Position numbers and translations under genes: made by a program. DNA of 64,000 bases, taken from the NCBI RefSeq assembly GCF_018691265.1, contig NW_024881329.1, positions 3,968,001 to 4,032,000 of the forward strand, read 5' to 3'. Shown here one piece after another: positions 13,915 through 26,760 of the stretch; the first letter of the stretch is position 1, and each line of letters starts with the position of its first letter. The notes under the pieces are model-generated. The model ran no database searches. It worked only from the letters and a program-made list of their open reading frames with translations, and was not told the origin of the DNA. The DNA comes from Tyto alba (lineage: Eukaryota; Chordata; Aves; Strigiformes; Tytonidae).

Positions 13915-14030
13915 GTTTATTGACCATGTCTGTAAAATGAATACAATCACCTGCTCAGAAAAGGTGGCCTCTGGTGCTTTAATTTACCGTGACAATTCAA
14001 TAGCACCTCATATAAAGCAGGGTTCATAAT
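13915..14030 (+). mobile_element. Possible MIR-like fragment in intron 2
   Basis: CATGTCTGTAAAATGAATAC, then AAGGTGGCCTCTGGTGCTTT and a CATATAAAGCAGGGTTC tail, resembles the sense 3' half of MIR (CATCTGTAAAATGGGGATA, GGTTGTGAGG, TGTAAAGCACTT). The order is right but the similarity is moderate. Confidence 0.35.
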
Positions 14031-15923
14031 TTTGCCATTCACTGTAGGTTCATAAATGAGATTGTCCAACTTCACCTAAAGGGAAAAAGCTTGCGTTTAA
14101 AGCTTCTGTCATAAGGCACAGGCTTTCCTTAAAGTGTCTGCTGCAGATGCTGTTTCTTTAGATTTATGATGTTGACTATGACTATTTTATTGAAACATAT
14201 GTAATAATAGTCCAATTAAAAAAAAAAAAAAAAAGTGAATGGTTCTGGTAGATCCTTTCAGAATGAAGCTGTAGAAGAGATTCTTGGCTGGGTTGAAGGG
14301 TCTGAACTTCATGTTTGTTACAACCAGTGATCTGGACAATTTCATGTCTTGAAAATCTTAACTGGAATACGAGTGATTATAAACAATTGTGGTAGCTGTT
14401 CTGCTGCATCTGACATCTTGCACAGGTTACAAGAATGTCAAAACTAAGGAAGAGAGTCCTGGCTAATGTTCTGCTTTTCTAGAAGTGTCACAGAGTCAAA
14501 CTTCAACACTGTAGTGCCCTGAGATGAACAGTTTGTTATGCCATCAAGAGACTGGCGTCTTAGAGCCACAAAAAGATTACAGCAAAGCCAACTGATTTGT
14601 AACATTTTTTCCAGTCTTTTTGCTGTATACAGACCTATTATTTTATTCCATATTCAGGGCAATGTCCCATGAATTTTTGAAGATAATAATATGACTCTCA
14701 TTCATCTTGACCGGACTGGGGTTGTAGCCTGGTTATTTCAGTTAATTTAGAAAATAATCATAGGTGCCATCTTGAGTCCCATTTGCTAATCTGTTATGAA
14801 AAACAGCAGTGAACCCTGCAGAAATATGAGGAGGCTGGGCAAAATGTTCAGCAGCATGTTGTCTTCTCTGCAGTTGCTCTTTATATTAAATCACACTATG
14901 GAATAAGCAGCTCTTTCTCTTAACCTGCATTATCCTATGTAACTGTAATACCTTATGTTTAGTTCCTCTGCCTTACTCTTTCCATATGCCACGTGTTATG
15001 TGTTTTCAATTACAAGCCACTGTTACCGTTCCAATTAGTAGATTTTGCTGTTGGCTTTGATGGAGAACGTGACCAGTTATTAATTAAGTTGGCCAGTAAG
15101 GAAGCATTGCAGCTCCCTGCTACTCGAGGAAGCTGCTGAATGTGCCATGCTCAGCCAGTCTGTAGAAAAGCAAGGTTTATCTGCACGCTGACTCAGTTCC
15201 AAATACAACATAACCATACCTCTGCCTACAAGAATGTCAGATGTCTTTGACATCTCTCACTTTGAAGGCATTTCCAAAGCCTTATCTTCATGTAGGTCTG
15301 TGGTTAACACGTAGCTCGATAGCAGCAGTGCCTCAGGACTAGACCTCTGTTTCTGCTGAAGTCTCCAGTTTTTGACAAGAGGATGGGAAAATGTGCTTGA
15401 GATCTCACTATGTTTTCAGTGCACCTGGAGACTGACATATTGGTAATGGTTACTAGAAATCTTTCTTCAATCCATGTGAGATTAAAGGAAGACTGAAAAA
15501 GTATAAATAAGTGGGAGGTTAAGCTGATACGGTAAATGGAATGTGAAACACAGCTCTTCCCGAAATTAAATACGCTAGCAAAATACTCATCTTCTGAAAA
15601 CAGCCTCTGCTTGTTTTCTTTGGCTCAGTCAGGAAACCTTTTGTTTGGATTAGACCAAGTGAATAGCACAGAATGGTTTTCAGTTTTCGTACATGTAGAC
15701 AAGCCAAACTGCATGCAATTAAAGTATTTAAACTTGCTCTTAATCTTTTCTTTCTTTATTCTTACAGGAGTTTTTTGTGTTACTTTAGATCATTTTGGTA
15801 TAGTTGACATTTTTTTCACCTTCCAAATTTTACATTTTATTTTAGCACTTCCTAATGCATTCTGAAAAAAGATGAAAGATATACAGTAGAGAATTAACCT
15901 AGTTCCCTGTCTGTTTCTTTTAG

Positions 15924-16050
15924 GAAATTGTATTAGTGGTATTCTTTGGAACAGAATACGTGGTTCGGTTATGGTCAGCAGGATGCCGCAGTAAATATGT
16001 TGGAATATGGGGCAGGCTTCGTTTTGCTAGGAAGCCTATTTCAATCATTG
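15924..16050 (+). CDS. KCNQ1: KCNQ1 exon 3: end of S2 and S2-S3 linker
   Basis: The exon is 127 bp. The acceptor is TTTTAG, the donor is TTG|GTGAGT, and it ends in phase 1 with the first base of the next Asp codon. It encodes Glu160 to Ile201 in human numbering. It starts with [12 protein letters not shown], which holds the S2 counter-charges Glu160 and Glu170 and the charge-transfer Phe167, and continues into the basic S2-S3 linker ([10 protein letters not shown]), a region known to contact PIP2. I see one change from the human protein, Ile for Leu in VGIWG. Length and both boundaries match human exon 3, and the [10 protein letters not shown] stretch identifies KCNQ1 rather than KCNQ2-5. Confidence 0.97.
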
Positions 16051-16390
16051 GTGAGTATGCACAGCTTGCAAAGTTGACATAAACAATGAGTAAAACTTGT
16101 CCTTGAAAGTTTTGAGAAGTGCGATTTCTGCAGTAGTTGAAGCCAAGTTAGAGCAAGAGCTCTTGTCATTAACGTAGATCTGAATTTCCTTTCAGGAATT
16201 CATGGCACTGTCATTTGAGAACAAATGTAGCTTGGTTTGTTTTTCCAGAAGAGCAGAGTGTTTTCTTTTCACAAGTGATCTGAAGCTTTGCCAGAAATAA
16301 GTCTTGGCCATAGTCCTGTCTCCTGTGACCTGAGGCTCCCAGACACCATACAATAGCTACAACTGTATTTTTTTAAAACATACTGAAGGG

Positions 16391-16419
16391 CCCCCCTTTT
16401 TTTTTTTTTTTTTTTTTTT
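16391..16419. repeat. C6 then T23 homopolymer tract
   Basis: Six C directly followed by 23 T, inside intron 3. Confidence 0.95.
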
Positions 16420-17259
16420 CTTTTCCCATCAGCCATTTGAATAATTATGAGTTTAGTTTGCACTCTAATTGAGCTACGTACTGCATGGCGGAGCATGATA
16501 GATGCACTGTAGTTACTTTGTGTATCTATTGGATTAAGATATGGTTTTGAGTGATGCATTTGGAACTGGGCACCTGGCTTCTTTTGATATACGCTGCAGT
16601 TGGCTTTCTAATGTGACTTCACTGTTCTTAGAAATTACATTCATATATTCCATATATGTCACAAACATTTTATTTTGTTTTTTTTAGAATGCTTGTCATG
16701 AATTTAACAGTTTCAAAGATATATACTAATCCAAAGTCAGTCTGTATTTTGTTGTCCAATACTGAGAGAACTGTGTAAAGACCGAAGCACTTAAAATATA
16801 AACAGATTAAACAAAACAGATTTTGGAAGAGGAGTATTGTTATAGAAGCATAGTAATTCTTGTTCTATGACATAATTTTTTCCACTACTCAGAAACATTA
16901 TTTGTTGTTGGGTAGAGGATATAGTTTTTCATAAACTCTCTACAATTTTGCTGAATATAAATCACAAAATTTTGTACCTGGGTATTTCTACAATCATAAA
17001 ATACTTTAGTTTAACTTCTCTGTGCATATATATGAATAACAACTGGTATCTCAGGTGTGACTGCAACTATAAAATGGCTTTGCCTGCATCTTTGCTCTCT
17101 GTCCACAATCCATTTCTCTTGAGACCTAGAACACTAGGGGTTCTGAAACATCATCCAGTTTATTTCAGCTTGGAAAGCAAAACAAAGTTCCACTTTCTCA
17201 GATATGTATCAAGAACTATTTCATTCTCCAAAATACAGAGTTCCTTTCCAAAATGAACT

Positions 17260-17320
17260 AGGCCTGAGGCACAGAGATTTAGGGTACTGTCCTAGGGTAA
17301 TGACTGACTTAAACTAAATT
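17260..17320 (-). mobile_element. Possible MIR-like fragment in intron 3
   Basis: CCTGAGGCACAGAGATTTAG followed by a GTCCTAGGGTAATGAC stretch resembles the antisense MIR words CTGAGGCACAGAGAGATTAAG and GCCCAGGGTCAC. The match is short. Confidence 0.4.
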
Positions 17321-17780
17321 AGACTCATATGCTAATTCCAATTTTCTCTCACTTTTAGACCTGGACAGATGAAATAACAGTAAGGCAATTGTCTTATATA
17401 TGAAATAAACCCCAAACCCTCTGTCCATGACTAAAATACTCTCTAAAACAACAGAGAAAATAAGATACACAGAAGAGGTAGTAGGTAGAAACTGCTGGAA
17501 TTCCTTATGTGTTATAGCTAATAAGGATTCCAGGCTGCTGAGGCTGCTTTACAGTAATTCCTATCACTTGTCATTCATCTAGAATGTGGCCACCTTGGAC
17601 CCATCCCAGTAAAACCTTCCTATCATATCACACATAATTATATTTTCTTTATATGTTACAATAGCGATGCCTTGATGTACAAATGAAAGTCTTAGTTTGG
17701 GGTGACTGCTCAAATTGTTAAAGTAATATTGGCACTGGTTCAACTAATAGTCTTACAGAAGTATTGGAAGATGCTGCTAA

Positions 17781-18775
<995 letters not shown>

Positions 18776-18872
18776 GGGCATCCGTTTTCTGCAGATTTTA
18801 CGAATGCTGCATGTTGACCGTCAGGGTGGTACATGGAGACTGTTGGGATCAGTAGTGTTCATACACAGACAA
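18776..18872 (+). CDS. KCNQ1: KCNQ1 exon 5: S4 voltage sensor and S4-S5 linker
   Basis: The exon is 97 bp with donor CAA|GTAAGT. The first base completes Arg228; the rest encodes Gly229 to Gln260. It holds the S4 charge ladder (R231, Q234, R237, H240, R243) in [15 protein letters not shown], then the S4-S5 linker ([16 protein letters not shown]) that couples sensor movement to the gate. As far as I can tell it is identical to the human protein. The Gln in place of Arg at the third S4 position is the known KCNQ1 hallmark and is not a defect. Length and phase equal human exon 5. Confidence 0.97.
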
Positions 18873-19504
18873 GTAAGTTTGAGTACTCTGAGGAATGGCA
18901 TAATAATTGTTGCAAAAGTCCTTATATTCAGAATAGCATGTATGCAGATATGCTGATGATATCAAATATATTTAGTGTGGAGCCAGGCAGTCATTTATTT
19001 ATAACCAACTATGGTCATCCTGCCTTATTCAAGGGACAAAAATTTCCTAAAAGATCAAAAATACTCACCTCCACTTTGTCAAACTTTGGACTTGTAGTTG
19101 GACAAAACCACAGAAAATGAGGCTTCTGAAAAGCAGTTTGAATATTTCTGAAAATGTGCATGTAAACTCCAAAGTTGTTTTCAATTTGGCACTGTCTAAA
19201 AAAATTACCCAACTACTTTTTGGTGACCAAAAGGTTAATGAGTCATGCTTGCAAGTGAGGAGGTTGTTCTGACTCTGTGTTTGAAATGTGCGTGCTGGGC
19301 CAAGTCAGCAGCTGTGGTGTAAATTCTTTCACCATTGAGCTCAGTGGATTTTTGATAATTTGCACAGCCAAGAGTCAGTGTCAATGTTTATTGATTGCTG
19401 AAATTACATTCTTCTGTTTCAATTATCTTTTAAAAACCATCAGTGATAGACAATGTAAGTATGTCAATAATATCATAATGCCATAATTTTGATTCTCTTT
19501 GCAG
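18873..19504 (+). other. KCNQ1: Intron 5
   Basis: This is the shortest intron in the window (632 bp), with a GTAAGT donor and a TTGATTCTCTTTGCAG acceptor. The stretch is AT-rich. The small overlapping frames on both strands show no recognisable protein. I see no repeat here. Confidence 0.9.
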
Positions 19505-19645
19505 GAACTGATAACTACACTCTACATTGGATTTCTGGGCCTGATTTTTTCCTCTTATTTTGTGTACCTGGCTGAAAAAGATGCTGTAAATGATTCTGGA
19601 GAAACAGAGTTTGGCAGCTATGCGGATGCCCTGTGGTGGGGAGTA
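19505..19645 (+). CDS. KCNQ1: KCNQ1 exon 6: S5, turret and pore helix
   Basis: The exon is 141 bp (47 codons), phase 0 at both ends; the donor is GTA|GTAAGT. It encodes Glu261 to Val307: the end of the S4-S5 linker and S5 ([19 protein letters not shown]), the extracellular turret, and the pore helix ([11 protein letters not shown]). The turret reads [10 protein letters not shown] against human AVNESGRVEF. The Asn-X-Ser glycosylation sequon is kept, while a human Arg-Val pair is replaced by Glu-Thr, making the bird turret more acidic. Length and phase equal human exon 6. Confidence 0.97.
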
Positions 19646-22600
19646 GTAAGTATAGCGATTTCATATGTACTAAAAGTAGTTACCACCTTCAAATGTGTAG
19701 TAAAGTTCAAGCAAGCATGGAGTAGGAACAGCACTTTGAAATGGCCTCTTATTGCTTCAATACACTTTCTGGTTTTATAGTTCTGTGAAACTAAGAAAAT
19801 ACTGTAGATAATCAGTAGTTTTATTTGGTGTTCTTAGTGTTAAGCGATGTGAAGAGATCAAATTATGTATAGAAGATGTAGAAACAGCTATTCTTATTTC
19901 TTTATCCTGTTTTCCCTTCTGTTACAGTGATTAATTCTTGCTACCTTTCTCTATGGGTAGGGTACAACCTTCTAAGGTGGTAAGCATCTTGCTAAGTCAG
20001 GTCTAGTGTTCTGGGGCGTTTGTTGTGTGTGTGTTTGAGTTTGTTTTTTTTTTTTGTCCCTTTTTATTCTTTTAAACAGATACCTAAGGTTTGCAATTCC
20101 ACCTGGGACAGTAATTCCCTGTTTGTTCAGAATGGACTAATTCAAGAATGAGGAGCATCTGAGATACCTGAGAAATCCAGATGCAGGACTGTTTTAAAAT
20201 TATTATATTTCTTTGGAGCCCACTTAGTATTTTTATGTGGCATTCGTCTGTGCTATGTCGACATAGCATCTTGCTCAGAGATTTCTTAGGTTTCTCTTAA
20301 GGTGCTGCCACACTTGGTTGTAGATGTATCTTTAGTTCTGCTGATAAAGTTCTGTTTTCTTGCTGTTGCTAGTGACAGTTGTCTCTATTTTTGTTTATTA
20401 TGTGTATTTACTAGTTCGGCAGCTCTATTCTGGGATTATTTTTTAATAAATGTTTTAATTTTGTTGCTTCTGCTAGTAACAATTCCCACTTTCTTTTCTT
20501 GCATGATATGCAAAGATTAGGTTGGCTGCTGTCTTCTGGGATTTCCCGTCTGTAATTGCTTCCCTTTCCTTTTCCTATTACAGTTCAAAGAAAGGTACTT
20601 TTTGGAAGCTGTTTTTCCTTATCGCTAGCATTCAAGCAATGACTTGGGTTTTATCTGCTTTAATTGTATGTAGCTCAACAAAACAAACCATGATCATTAA
20701 GTGCTAGAGATCTTTAAAATGCATAGGCATCACTAATGATTTTGTGTTTGCATTTTCAAAATGTACCGATCTTCTGGAGTCCTCTCTTTGCTGTTTTAAG
20801 TCAAAAGGCAGTTTATTTCTTTGTTAAAAATTAGACTACTAGTCCTATTGTTCTCGTACATAAGACTTACTAATGCCTTCATTTCACTAATAAAACTTGT
20901 ATTTTTTAAGAAATGTTTTTCAAAAACCTCTGCGTGTCTGTGCTTACACAGTCTTCTCTCTACAAACAGTACCACTTGCTGTTTCAGGAAGGAAAGGCCT
21001 ACTGACGGGCAAGGGTGCTGTAGGTCTCCTGGTGCTGAAATGTGTACGTAGCCTTCTTTGAATACAACAGGTTTTATTTAGGTTGCTGCTAGGATCTGCT
21101 GCAGAACTCTTTCCTCTTGCTGTCTGCCATGGTTAAATACAGCCCCTCTTAGGATCAGAAGCCTTGCTGTGTAGCACGAGGAAGCAGCTTTCTGGCGAGT
21201 AGCGCTTTCAGAACTTTGGTGTCATCACGGCGTTTTTGTTTGCCAGTGCAGCGGTCAGATGACTTGGTAATTAACAGTGGCAGATGTAGCTGCATTTAAA
21301 AACACATGCTGTCATTGGCATTAAAAATTGAGTATGTGACAGACCAGACTGGCTTACTGAAAAGACAGGAAAACCTTCCATAGAAGCAGTATGATCTGTC
21401 AGGATATTGAAATATTCTCCTTTCAGGGAATTACTACTCAGTTAATAGACAGGCCTGTTATTTTGACTTTCTAATTACAATAAACTTATTTAACCAATAG
21501 GTTTAATTAGGATAATATCCTTTCTCTGTTATAACTTCTGTTATGTTGCAGCATGCAGCATTCAATGAACCCATCATGTAATTTCTTTAATATTAAAATA
21601 GAATTCGGTGTCCTTGGTCTGCTCTAAATGCAGATGCTACACTTCTGCTAACTTCTAAAAGGCTTTAGCAAAACAAAACTGAAATGGATTCAGGTCTATC
21701 CATTTCTGATGTCTCGATACTGTAATATTCTTCATGCTTTCTGCTAGGAAAAAGCCCTGTAGTTAGGACAGTAACTGGGAGGTCATTAAGTATCGGGGAT
21801 GCTTCCTAATGAAGGTCTCAGACTGGTACAAAAACCTTCTCAAAGTGTTAGATCTCAAACGTTTTTGTTATGTTTTAGCCAGAACTTTAAGAATTGCTTG
21901 AACCATAAATTCCAGTTAGTGAAACCTGTCTCAGTCTGTTTTGAACCGAAACGCAGAAGAGGATAATTCACAGCTCCAGTCCTGAACACCATCACGGATA
22001 TGTGATCTGTCTGGCAACGTAACTCATCTCGCTTCTTTGAAAGTGCACTTACCTAATGCAGGAGAGAAAACTTCTAACAGAAAAGGACTTGATAATGTTT
22101 TCACACCCCCTTTCTCACTCTACACCATGGCACTTTTTTTTCCTATCTCAGCATGTGTCTACCCTGCTAAGCAAGACGTTTGGGTAGTGGCAACAGAATG
22201 TGTAACATCGCATAAAATAAACCATACAAAAGGTTGGTGTTGCCACGACTAAACTGCATCTGGGATTGGGTACTTTTATATTATTGTGCTTTGCTGACTG
22301 TAGACATACCCATAGGGTGCATAACTTTCAATTAAGTGTTCATCATTGTCATTGTTGGTATTTATAACTCTATATTGCTTTTCCACTTCCATATGTAAAT
22401 TGGCCTCCTGGGCTTTGTTTGAATTTCCTTGAGAACTCTGGGCTGTAGCAATTCGCCACTCCGGTTTATGGGCTTCTTGGAGAAACCTGAGGCTACCTTG
22501 TGGCATAGAGAAAAGATTTTTCTGTATTACTGCTGGGTTTGAATGCAGCACACACTGTATATGTAATTCTGCTGATGGATGCTTATCTCCATGTCTTTCA

Positions 22601-22761
22601 AAAGACAAGTTTAATATTTAAAAGTAAAATACAAGTAACATGATGTATCTTTCAGCTCCCCAGTGCCAGTCTTCAAAATTAGTCTGCTTATGTTGTCCTT
22701 CATGTCCAGACTAACAGTCGTAAAAACATAGTATAGATTCTGGACAATAAAACCAAGAATT

Positions 22762-22781
22762 AAAAAAAAAAAAAAAAAAAA
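22762..22781. repeat. Poly-A tract after an AATAAA hexamer
   Basis: Twenty A, with AATAAA at 22746-22751 upstream, the spacing of a polyadenylated retrocopy end. I see no recognisable gene body upstream and no target-site duplication. Confidence 0.8.
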
Positions 22782-22861
22782 TTAATAAGATGCTAAATGT
22801 TCTCACGAGATCTGTCAAAGATGACCATCTTTGATTGATTCCCCCATCAGGGAATGTTACC

Positions 22862-22953
22862 AGCTCACTGTCTTTTTTTTTGGTGTTTTTTTGTTTGTTT
22901 GGGGGCTTTTTTGGTTGTTCCCCACCCCACCCTCCACCCCACCCTCCACCCCC
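22862..22953. repeat. T/G tract followed by C-rich 12-bp tandem repeat
   Basis: A T/G-rich stretch with a G5 run passes into a C-rich block containing two exact copies of ACCCTCCACCCC (22929-22940, 22941-22952) after CCCACCCC. The C-runs could form an i-motif, or a quadruplex on the other strand. Confidence 0.85.
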
Positions 22954-23659
22954 TCTTAAATACAGTCATGCCTCAGGCAGACTGAGGGGAGCTCTCCTTT
23001 TGATATCCACTGAATGATACACAATCTCCAACCTCCACATCTGAACAAACATCCTTCAGGAAAACCATTATGTGGATTGTACTAACTGTCTCTTTGATCA
23101 TGAACACCATTTGCCACAAGCAATTATTGAATATATGGATGTTCCACTGTGCCTGTTCCTTTGAATTGCCTTGAATTGGATTGAGCAATTGTCTGCAAGT
23201 ACCAGCTTTAGTTAAGAGTTTCTCATTCCTTTAGTTTATCGATATATGCTTTCTCACCAAGGACTGAATTCGACAAAACATTGATAAGTTTGCTTACTTC
23301 TAAGCAGACATAAATTCATGTTCCTATTTAGCAAAGCCTATCAGTATGTGCCTAATGTAAATGGAAAGCTAAAATTGTGGGAAAGCTTTGCTGAAAGTTT
23401 GCAGGAAATACCACTTGAAACTACACGTGTCTAGAACATTTTGTAAATTAGAACAGATCTGATTTAATTTATAAATAGTTGAACATAAATATTGAAAAGT
23501 TGCTACATAAAAGGGATCTTGTGTTATTCAGAACTCTTTTTTTCCCCCCTTCTAAATTAAAAAAGCTGTTGAGGACAATGTTAGGCATAAAGCGACACTT
23601 CATTTTTATTCTTTTTGTGGTTTACAAGTCAAGAATACCAACCATAGGCCTGTTATCCC

Positions 23660-23731
23660 TTTTTTTTTTTTTTTTTTCCCTAGTTTTTGGGATGGAGTGC
23701 TTGGGGCTTTTGGGGTGGGGGGGAGGAGGAG
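23660..23731. repeat. Poly-T tract and downstream G-rich run
   Basis: Nineteen T (23660-23678), and after a short gap G4, G4 and G7 runs (23703-23706, 23712-23715, 23717-23723) then GGAGGAGG. The G-runs on the + strand could support a quadruplex in the transcript. Confidence 0.8.
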
Positions 23732-25538
23732 GATTTGGTTATTTTAAGAATTTCTGGAGAGGGGGTCGGAAGATGTAAGGGTTAGTATTTTAAAATTCTT
23801 TTTGCATGCAATCTGTGCATCTTGCAGCTCCTGTGTTTGCAACTGGATATGTAGTTCCATTTCATTTCATATCCTAGGTTATTAGAAGTGTTTCAGTGTC
23901 TTTTTATGTACTTCAACTGCATTGCGAATGACGGTGTGAGCCTGCAATGATAATGAGTTTGAAATTATAAGAAAAAGAATCCAAACATCCCTTTAAATGT
24001 TCGTAATAGTAGTGACGAGGAAGTCCTTTCTTCACCTTTGGATTACAATTTAATTCCAATGTTTCAAAAAATGTGTCTCCTGTAGACCATAGTCTCTTAA
24101 CTTGTTCATCTGAAGGATGTAACTTGAATCTTCTCAGGGTGCTGAAATGTACACAGAGGTGATTTGGAGCAAAGTGGAAATGCTGTTGTGTGAATCCATT
24201 CTTATCACTAACATCCTTATATGCACAAGGAAAAAAATATTGTGTAGAAAAGAATTCAAAATATCAAACGATCACTAGGGTTTGTGTTTGTTTGTTTTTT
24301 GTTTGTTTTTTTTTTTTTTCTTTATACAGATTGCATATTTCACAGTAAAAAAAGCATGAGTGTCTAATCGGTTTGCGCTTGTGCATGGATTTCAGCAACT
24401 TGGAAAGATTCTACTTTATATTCAACTTGCACGAATGCAGTTGACCAAGTAAGATGTCAAGCAGTAGAAAGGCTTCTAATGTGCTCATTACACCTCAGCA
24501 TACAGGAGAGCGTTCAAACCATTTTGCAATTTACTGTATTTCAATTGCAAAGACATCAGGGAGCTGGTCAGCGTTTCTGGTGTATTGCTGGATGTTGTTC
24601 TTGTATCACTTGATTTAATCAAGATGGGCATTGTGAGTGGGTCAGAAACTTCTGAGTGGTATTTGGTATGCAAAACTCATCTAGTGCAATTGATTTTGAA
24701 GTTGCAGTGCTGCAAATTTAGAAACAAGGTAGTTAAGTTATTTTCTATAAGGCCACTTGCCCTTATTTGCTTCAATGCTTGGATTTTTTAATCTTTTAGC
24801 TTATGTTTGATCCCTCACTCCTGTGTTGTCTGCCTTTTTAATACCTCTGCGTTATGCGTTCTTGTATTTTCTAGCTGTTTAACTATCCAAATTTTTGCAA
24901 GGCACACAGCAGGAATTTCATCAGCATTGTAACTCACCTGATTTGTCTGCTGTGCTCACTATAGCCTGATAGCCTTGAATAAAATCCCTTCCCTATTCAG
25001 TGCTGATGAACATGACTATTTCTTCTTGCTGGGTGGATTTTTGCTTCATATTTCCGCCTTCATTGATGCATGTTTAACAGGAACAAGATTAGTCTTAATA
25101 CCAAAGCCTGTGGTGATGTACATCAGATCAAAGTTCTGAAATAGACAATGGATGAATATGATTTTGTTCCTAATTAAAACAATTAGCTTTACAAGCTGCT
25201 TTTCAATGAAAATTTAATGTGTGAGCTCTTGTATCAATTTGACTTCATTATGCCAACATACTTACTATGCTAGAGTAGAAGTTGAGTCAGTATTTCCATT
25301 ATAAGATCCTATTTTACAACTGTAAATTTAGTATTGTACTCTTTAGGGGGTTGTAATCTGGCTGTAAAAAATCGTTTAGGGTAGGAACTTGGCATGTAAG
25401 GTTTCAACAGGATATATCTTGGGGAATAAAGAAAACATAATTTTGTAATACAATGCATTTGTAGATGGATTAGAGTCAGGAGAGCAGAGAAAAATGTTAA
25501 CTTAAACACACACATTGATTTGCAACCCAATTTGCAAA

Positions 25539-25566
25539 TTTTTTTTTTTTTTTAAAAAAAAAAAAA
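25539..25566. repeat. T15A13 self-complementary block
   Basis: Fifteen T directly followed by thirteen A, a self-complementary A/T block able to extrude or to pair in RNA. Confidence 0.9.
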
Positions 25567-26269
25567 CCTCCTAAACAAACAGAAGAGAAAATACTTTTCT
25601 TGTGTCACTGATGCTTCATATAGACCAATTCAGAAGGGATGGGCAGAGGCGGTGGTGGGAAAGGGAAGACAAATATGTCGTAGCTGTATATTAATTTTTC
25701 TTCAGTTATACTTCAGTCAGCTTGAAAGTACCTATTTCTTTTCACATTTCTAGCTAATGTCTGTATTTCAACATGTTAAGATTGTAACAGAATCGTTGAT
25801 AAAACTTTTCAATGGCAAGTATTTGTAAATCTTTTAAAAAACTGAGGCATCAACCACTATCTTCTCTCATAATCTTTTATGTAAGAAGGTATTGGAGGCC
25901 ATTATTTTTCCCATCATTTTATTTCCTTTTTTATACCATCTTTTTTGAACAGGAAATTGTAATAAGAAATTAGGATTTAAATTTATTTTTTAAAACTGAC
26001 CCTCCTACCTTATGTAGATAAGGAGGTAACACCATCCTTTCAGTTCCGCATCAGGCCCCGAATTAAGGTTGTATTTCAACAGTTATTTCAGGAATACAGG
26101 CAAAGGTACTTGGATACTTCCCTTACTAATAATTCAGATGCTTTTGTAGGATATGAAACAGTTTGGGAAATAAGCCACATTTTAAAAACTCGCATTAGAT
26201 GCTAATACTTTAATGCTTTGAGTATCAGCAACTTGCGATAAGCTTTTGTCATCACCACCTCAAGCAGGG

Positions 26270-26760
26270 AGAGCTGTCCCCGTGTTGTGTGTTTGACAGA
26301 CGTGTAGCGATGCTGCTGAGGAGGTGGCAGGTTTGAGCAGGGCCGGCTGGCTTCTCGTGTTCCTGAGGTACAGCTCGGGTCAGAACTGGCATCCCCAGGA
26401 TTTCCCTCTGGTGCCTCATCTTTTAGCAGGAACGGACAATTATTAAAGCGGCCGACAGCCACGCTTCTCCTGAAGCGCCTGTCGTGACCTTTTGTTTCCC
26501 CAAACCCGGGTTCTCCCGCCCTTCACCCCTTAACAGATCTCTGTAAATCTGCCCTCCCTGCGTTCTGCAGCCGCCGGGCAGATGTTACCCCAGGCCGCAG
26601 AGCCGGGGCAGCTGCGGCACAGGGTGGGCCCGGCCCGGGTGCGCCATTGCCTGGGACTAACCCCCGCTGTGCCCCGGGCAGCCGAGGCCCCGTGCTGTCG
26701 GAATAAAATCTGAGCGGCCGGCAACAGAGGTATGCTTCAACGGCTTGCGAGCTTCACGTC
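26270..26760. promoter_or_regulatory. CpG-rich island in intron 6, possible internal promoter
   Basis: An otherwise AT-rich intron turns sharply GC-rich, with many CG dinucleotides (for example GCGGCCGACAGCCACG, GCAGCCGCCGGGCAG, GGGCCCGGCCCGGGTGCGCC, TGAGCGGCCGGC). A GGAATAAAATCTG stretch sits inside at about 26699-26711, and a donor-like CAGAG|GTATGC follows at 26730. A transcript starting here and splicing to exon 7 would lack the voltage sensor. No coding frame is convincing. It could also be an antisense or lncRNA promoter, or a conserved GC-rich repeat. Confidence 0.4.

Larger units (their letters stand above)
1..15923 (+). other. KCNQ1: Presumed intron 2 (3' part), no gene recognised
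   Basis: This stretch precedes exon 3. I looked for exon 2 (end of S1 and start of S2, with residues like STIEQYAALATGTLFWM) and did not see it. Open frames here are at most about 143 codons, overlap on both strands and look like chance. The region holds poly-T (4648-4669), poly-A (6983-7004), a TTTTG-rich tract (10801-10887), an exact 31-bp tandem duplication (5900-5961), a palindromic repeat (about 8681-8766), a moderately GC-richer block (about 9513-10170) and a possible MIR-like piece (13915-14030). Calling it intron 2 is inference from the missing exon 2. Confidence 0.75.

Noticed and set aside
1..15923. KCNQ1 exon 2 (S1-S2)
   Set aside because: Searched by eye for sequence coding STIEQYAALATGTLFWM and found nothing; assumed to be upstream of the window.
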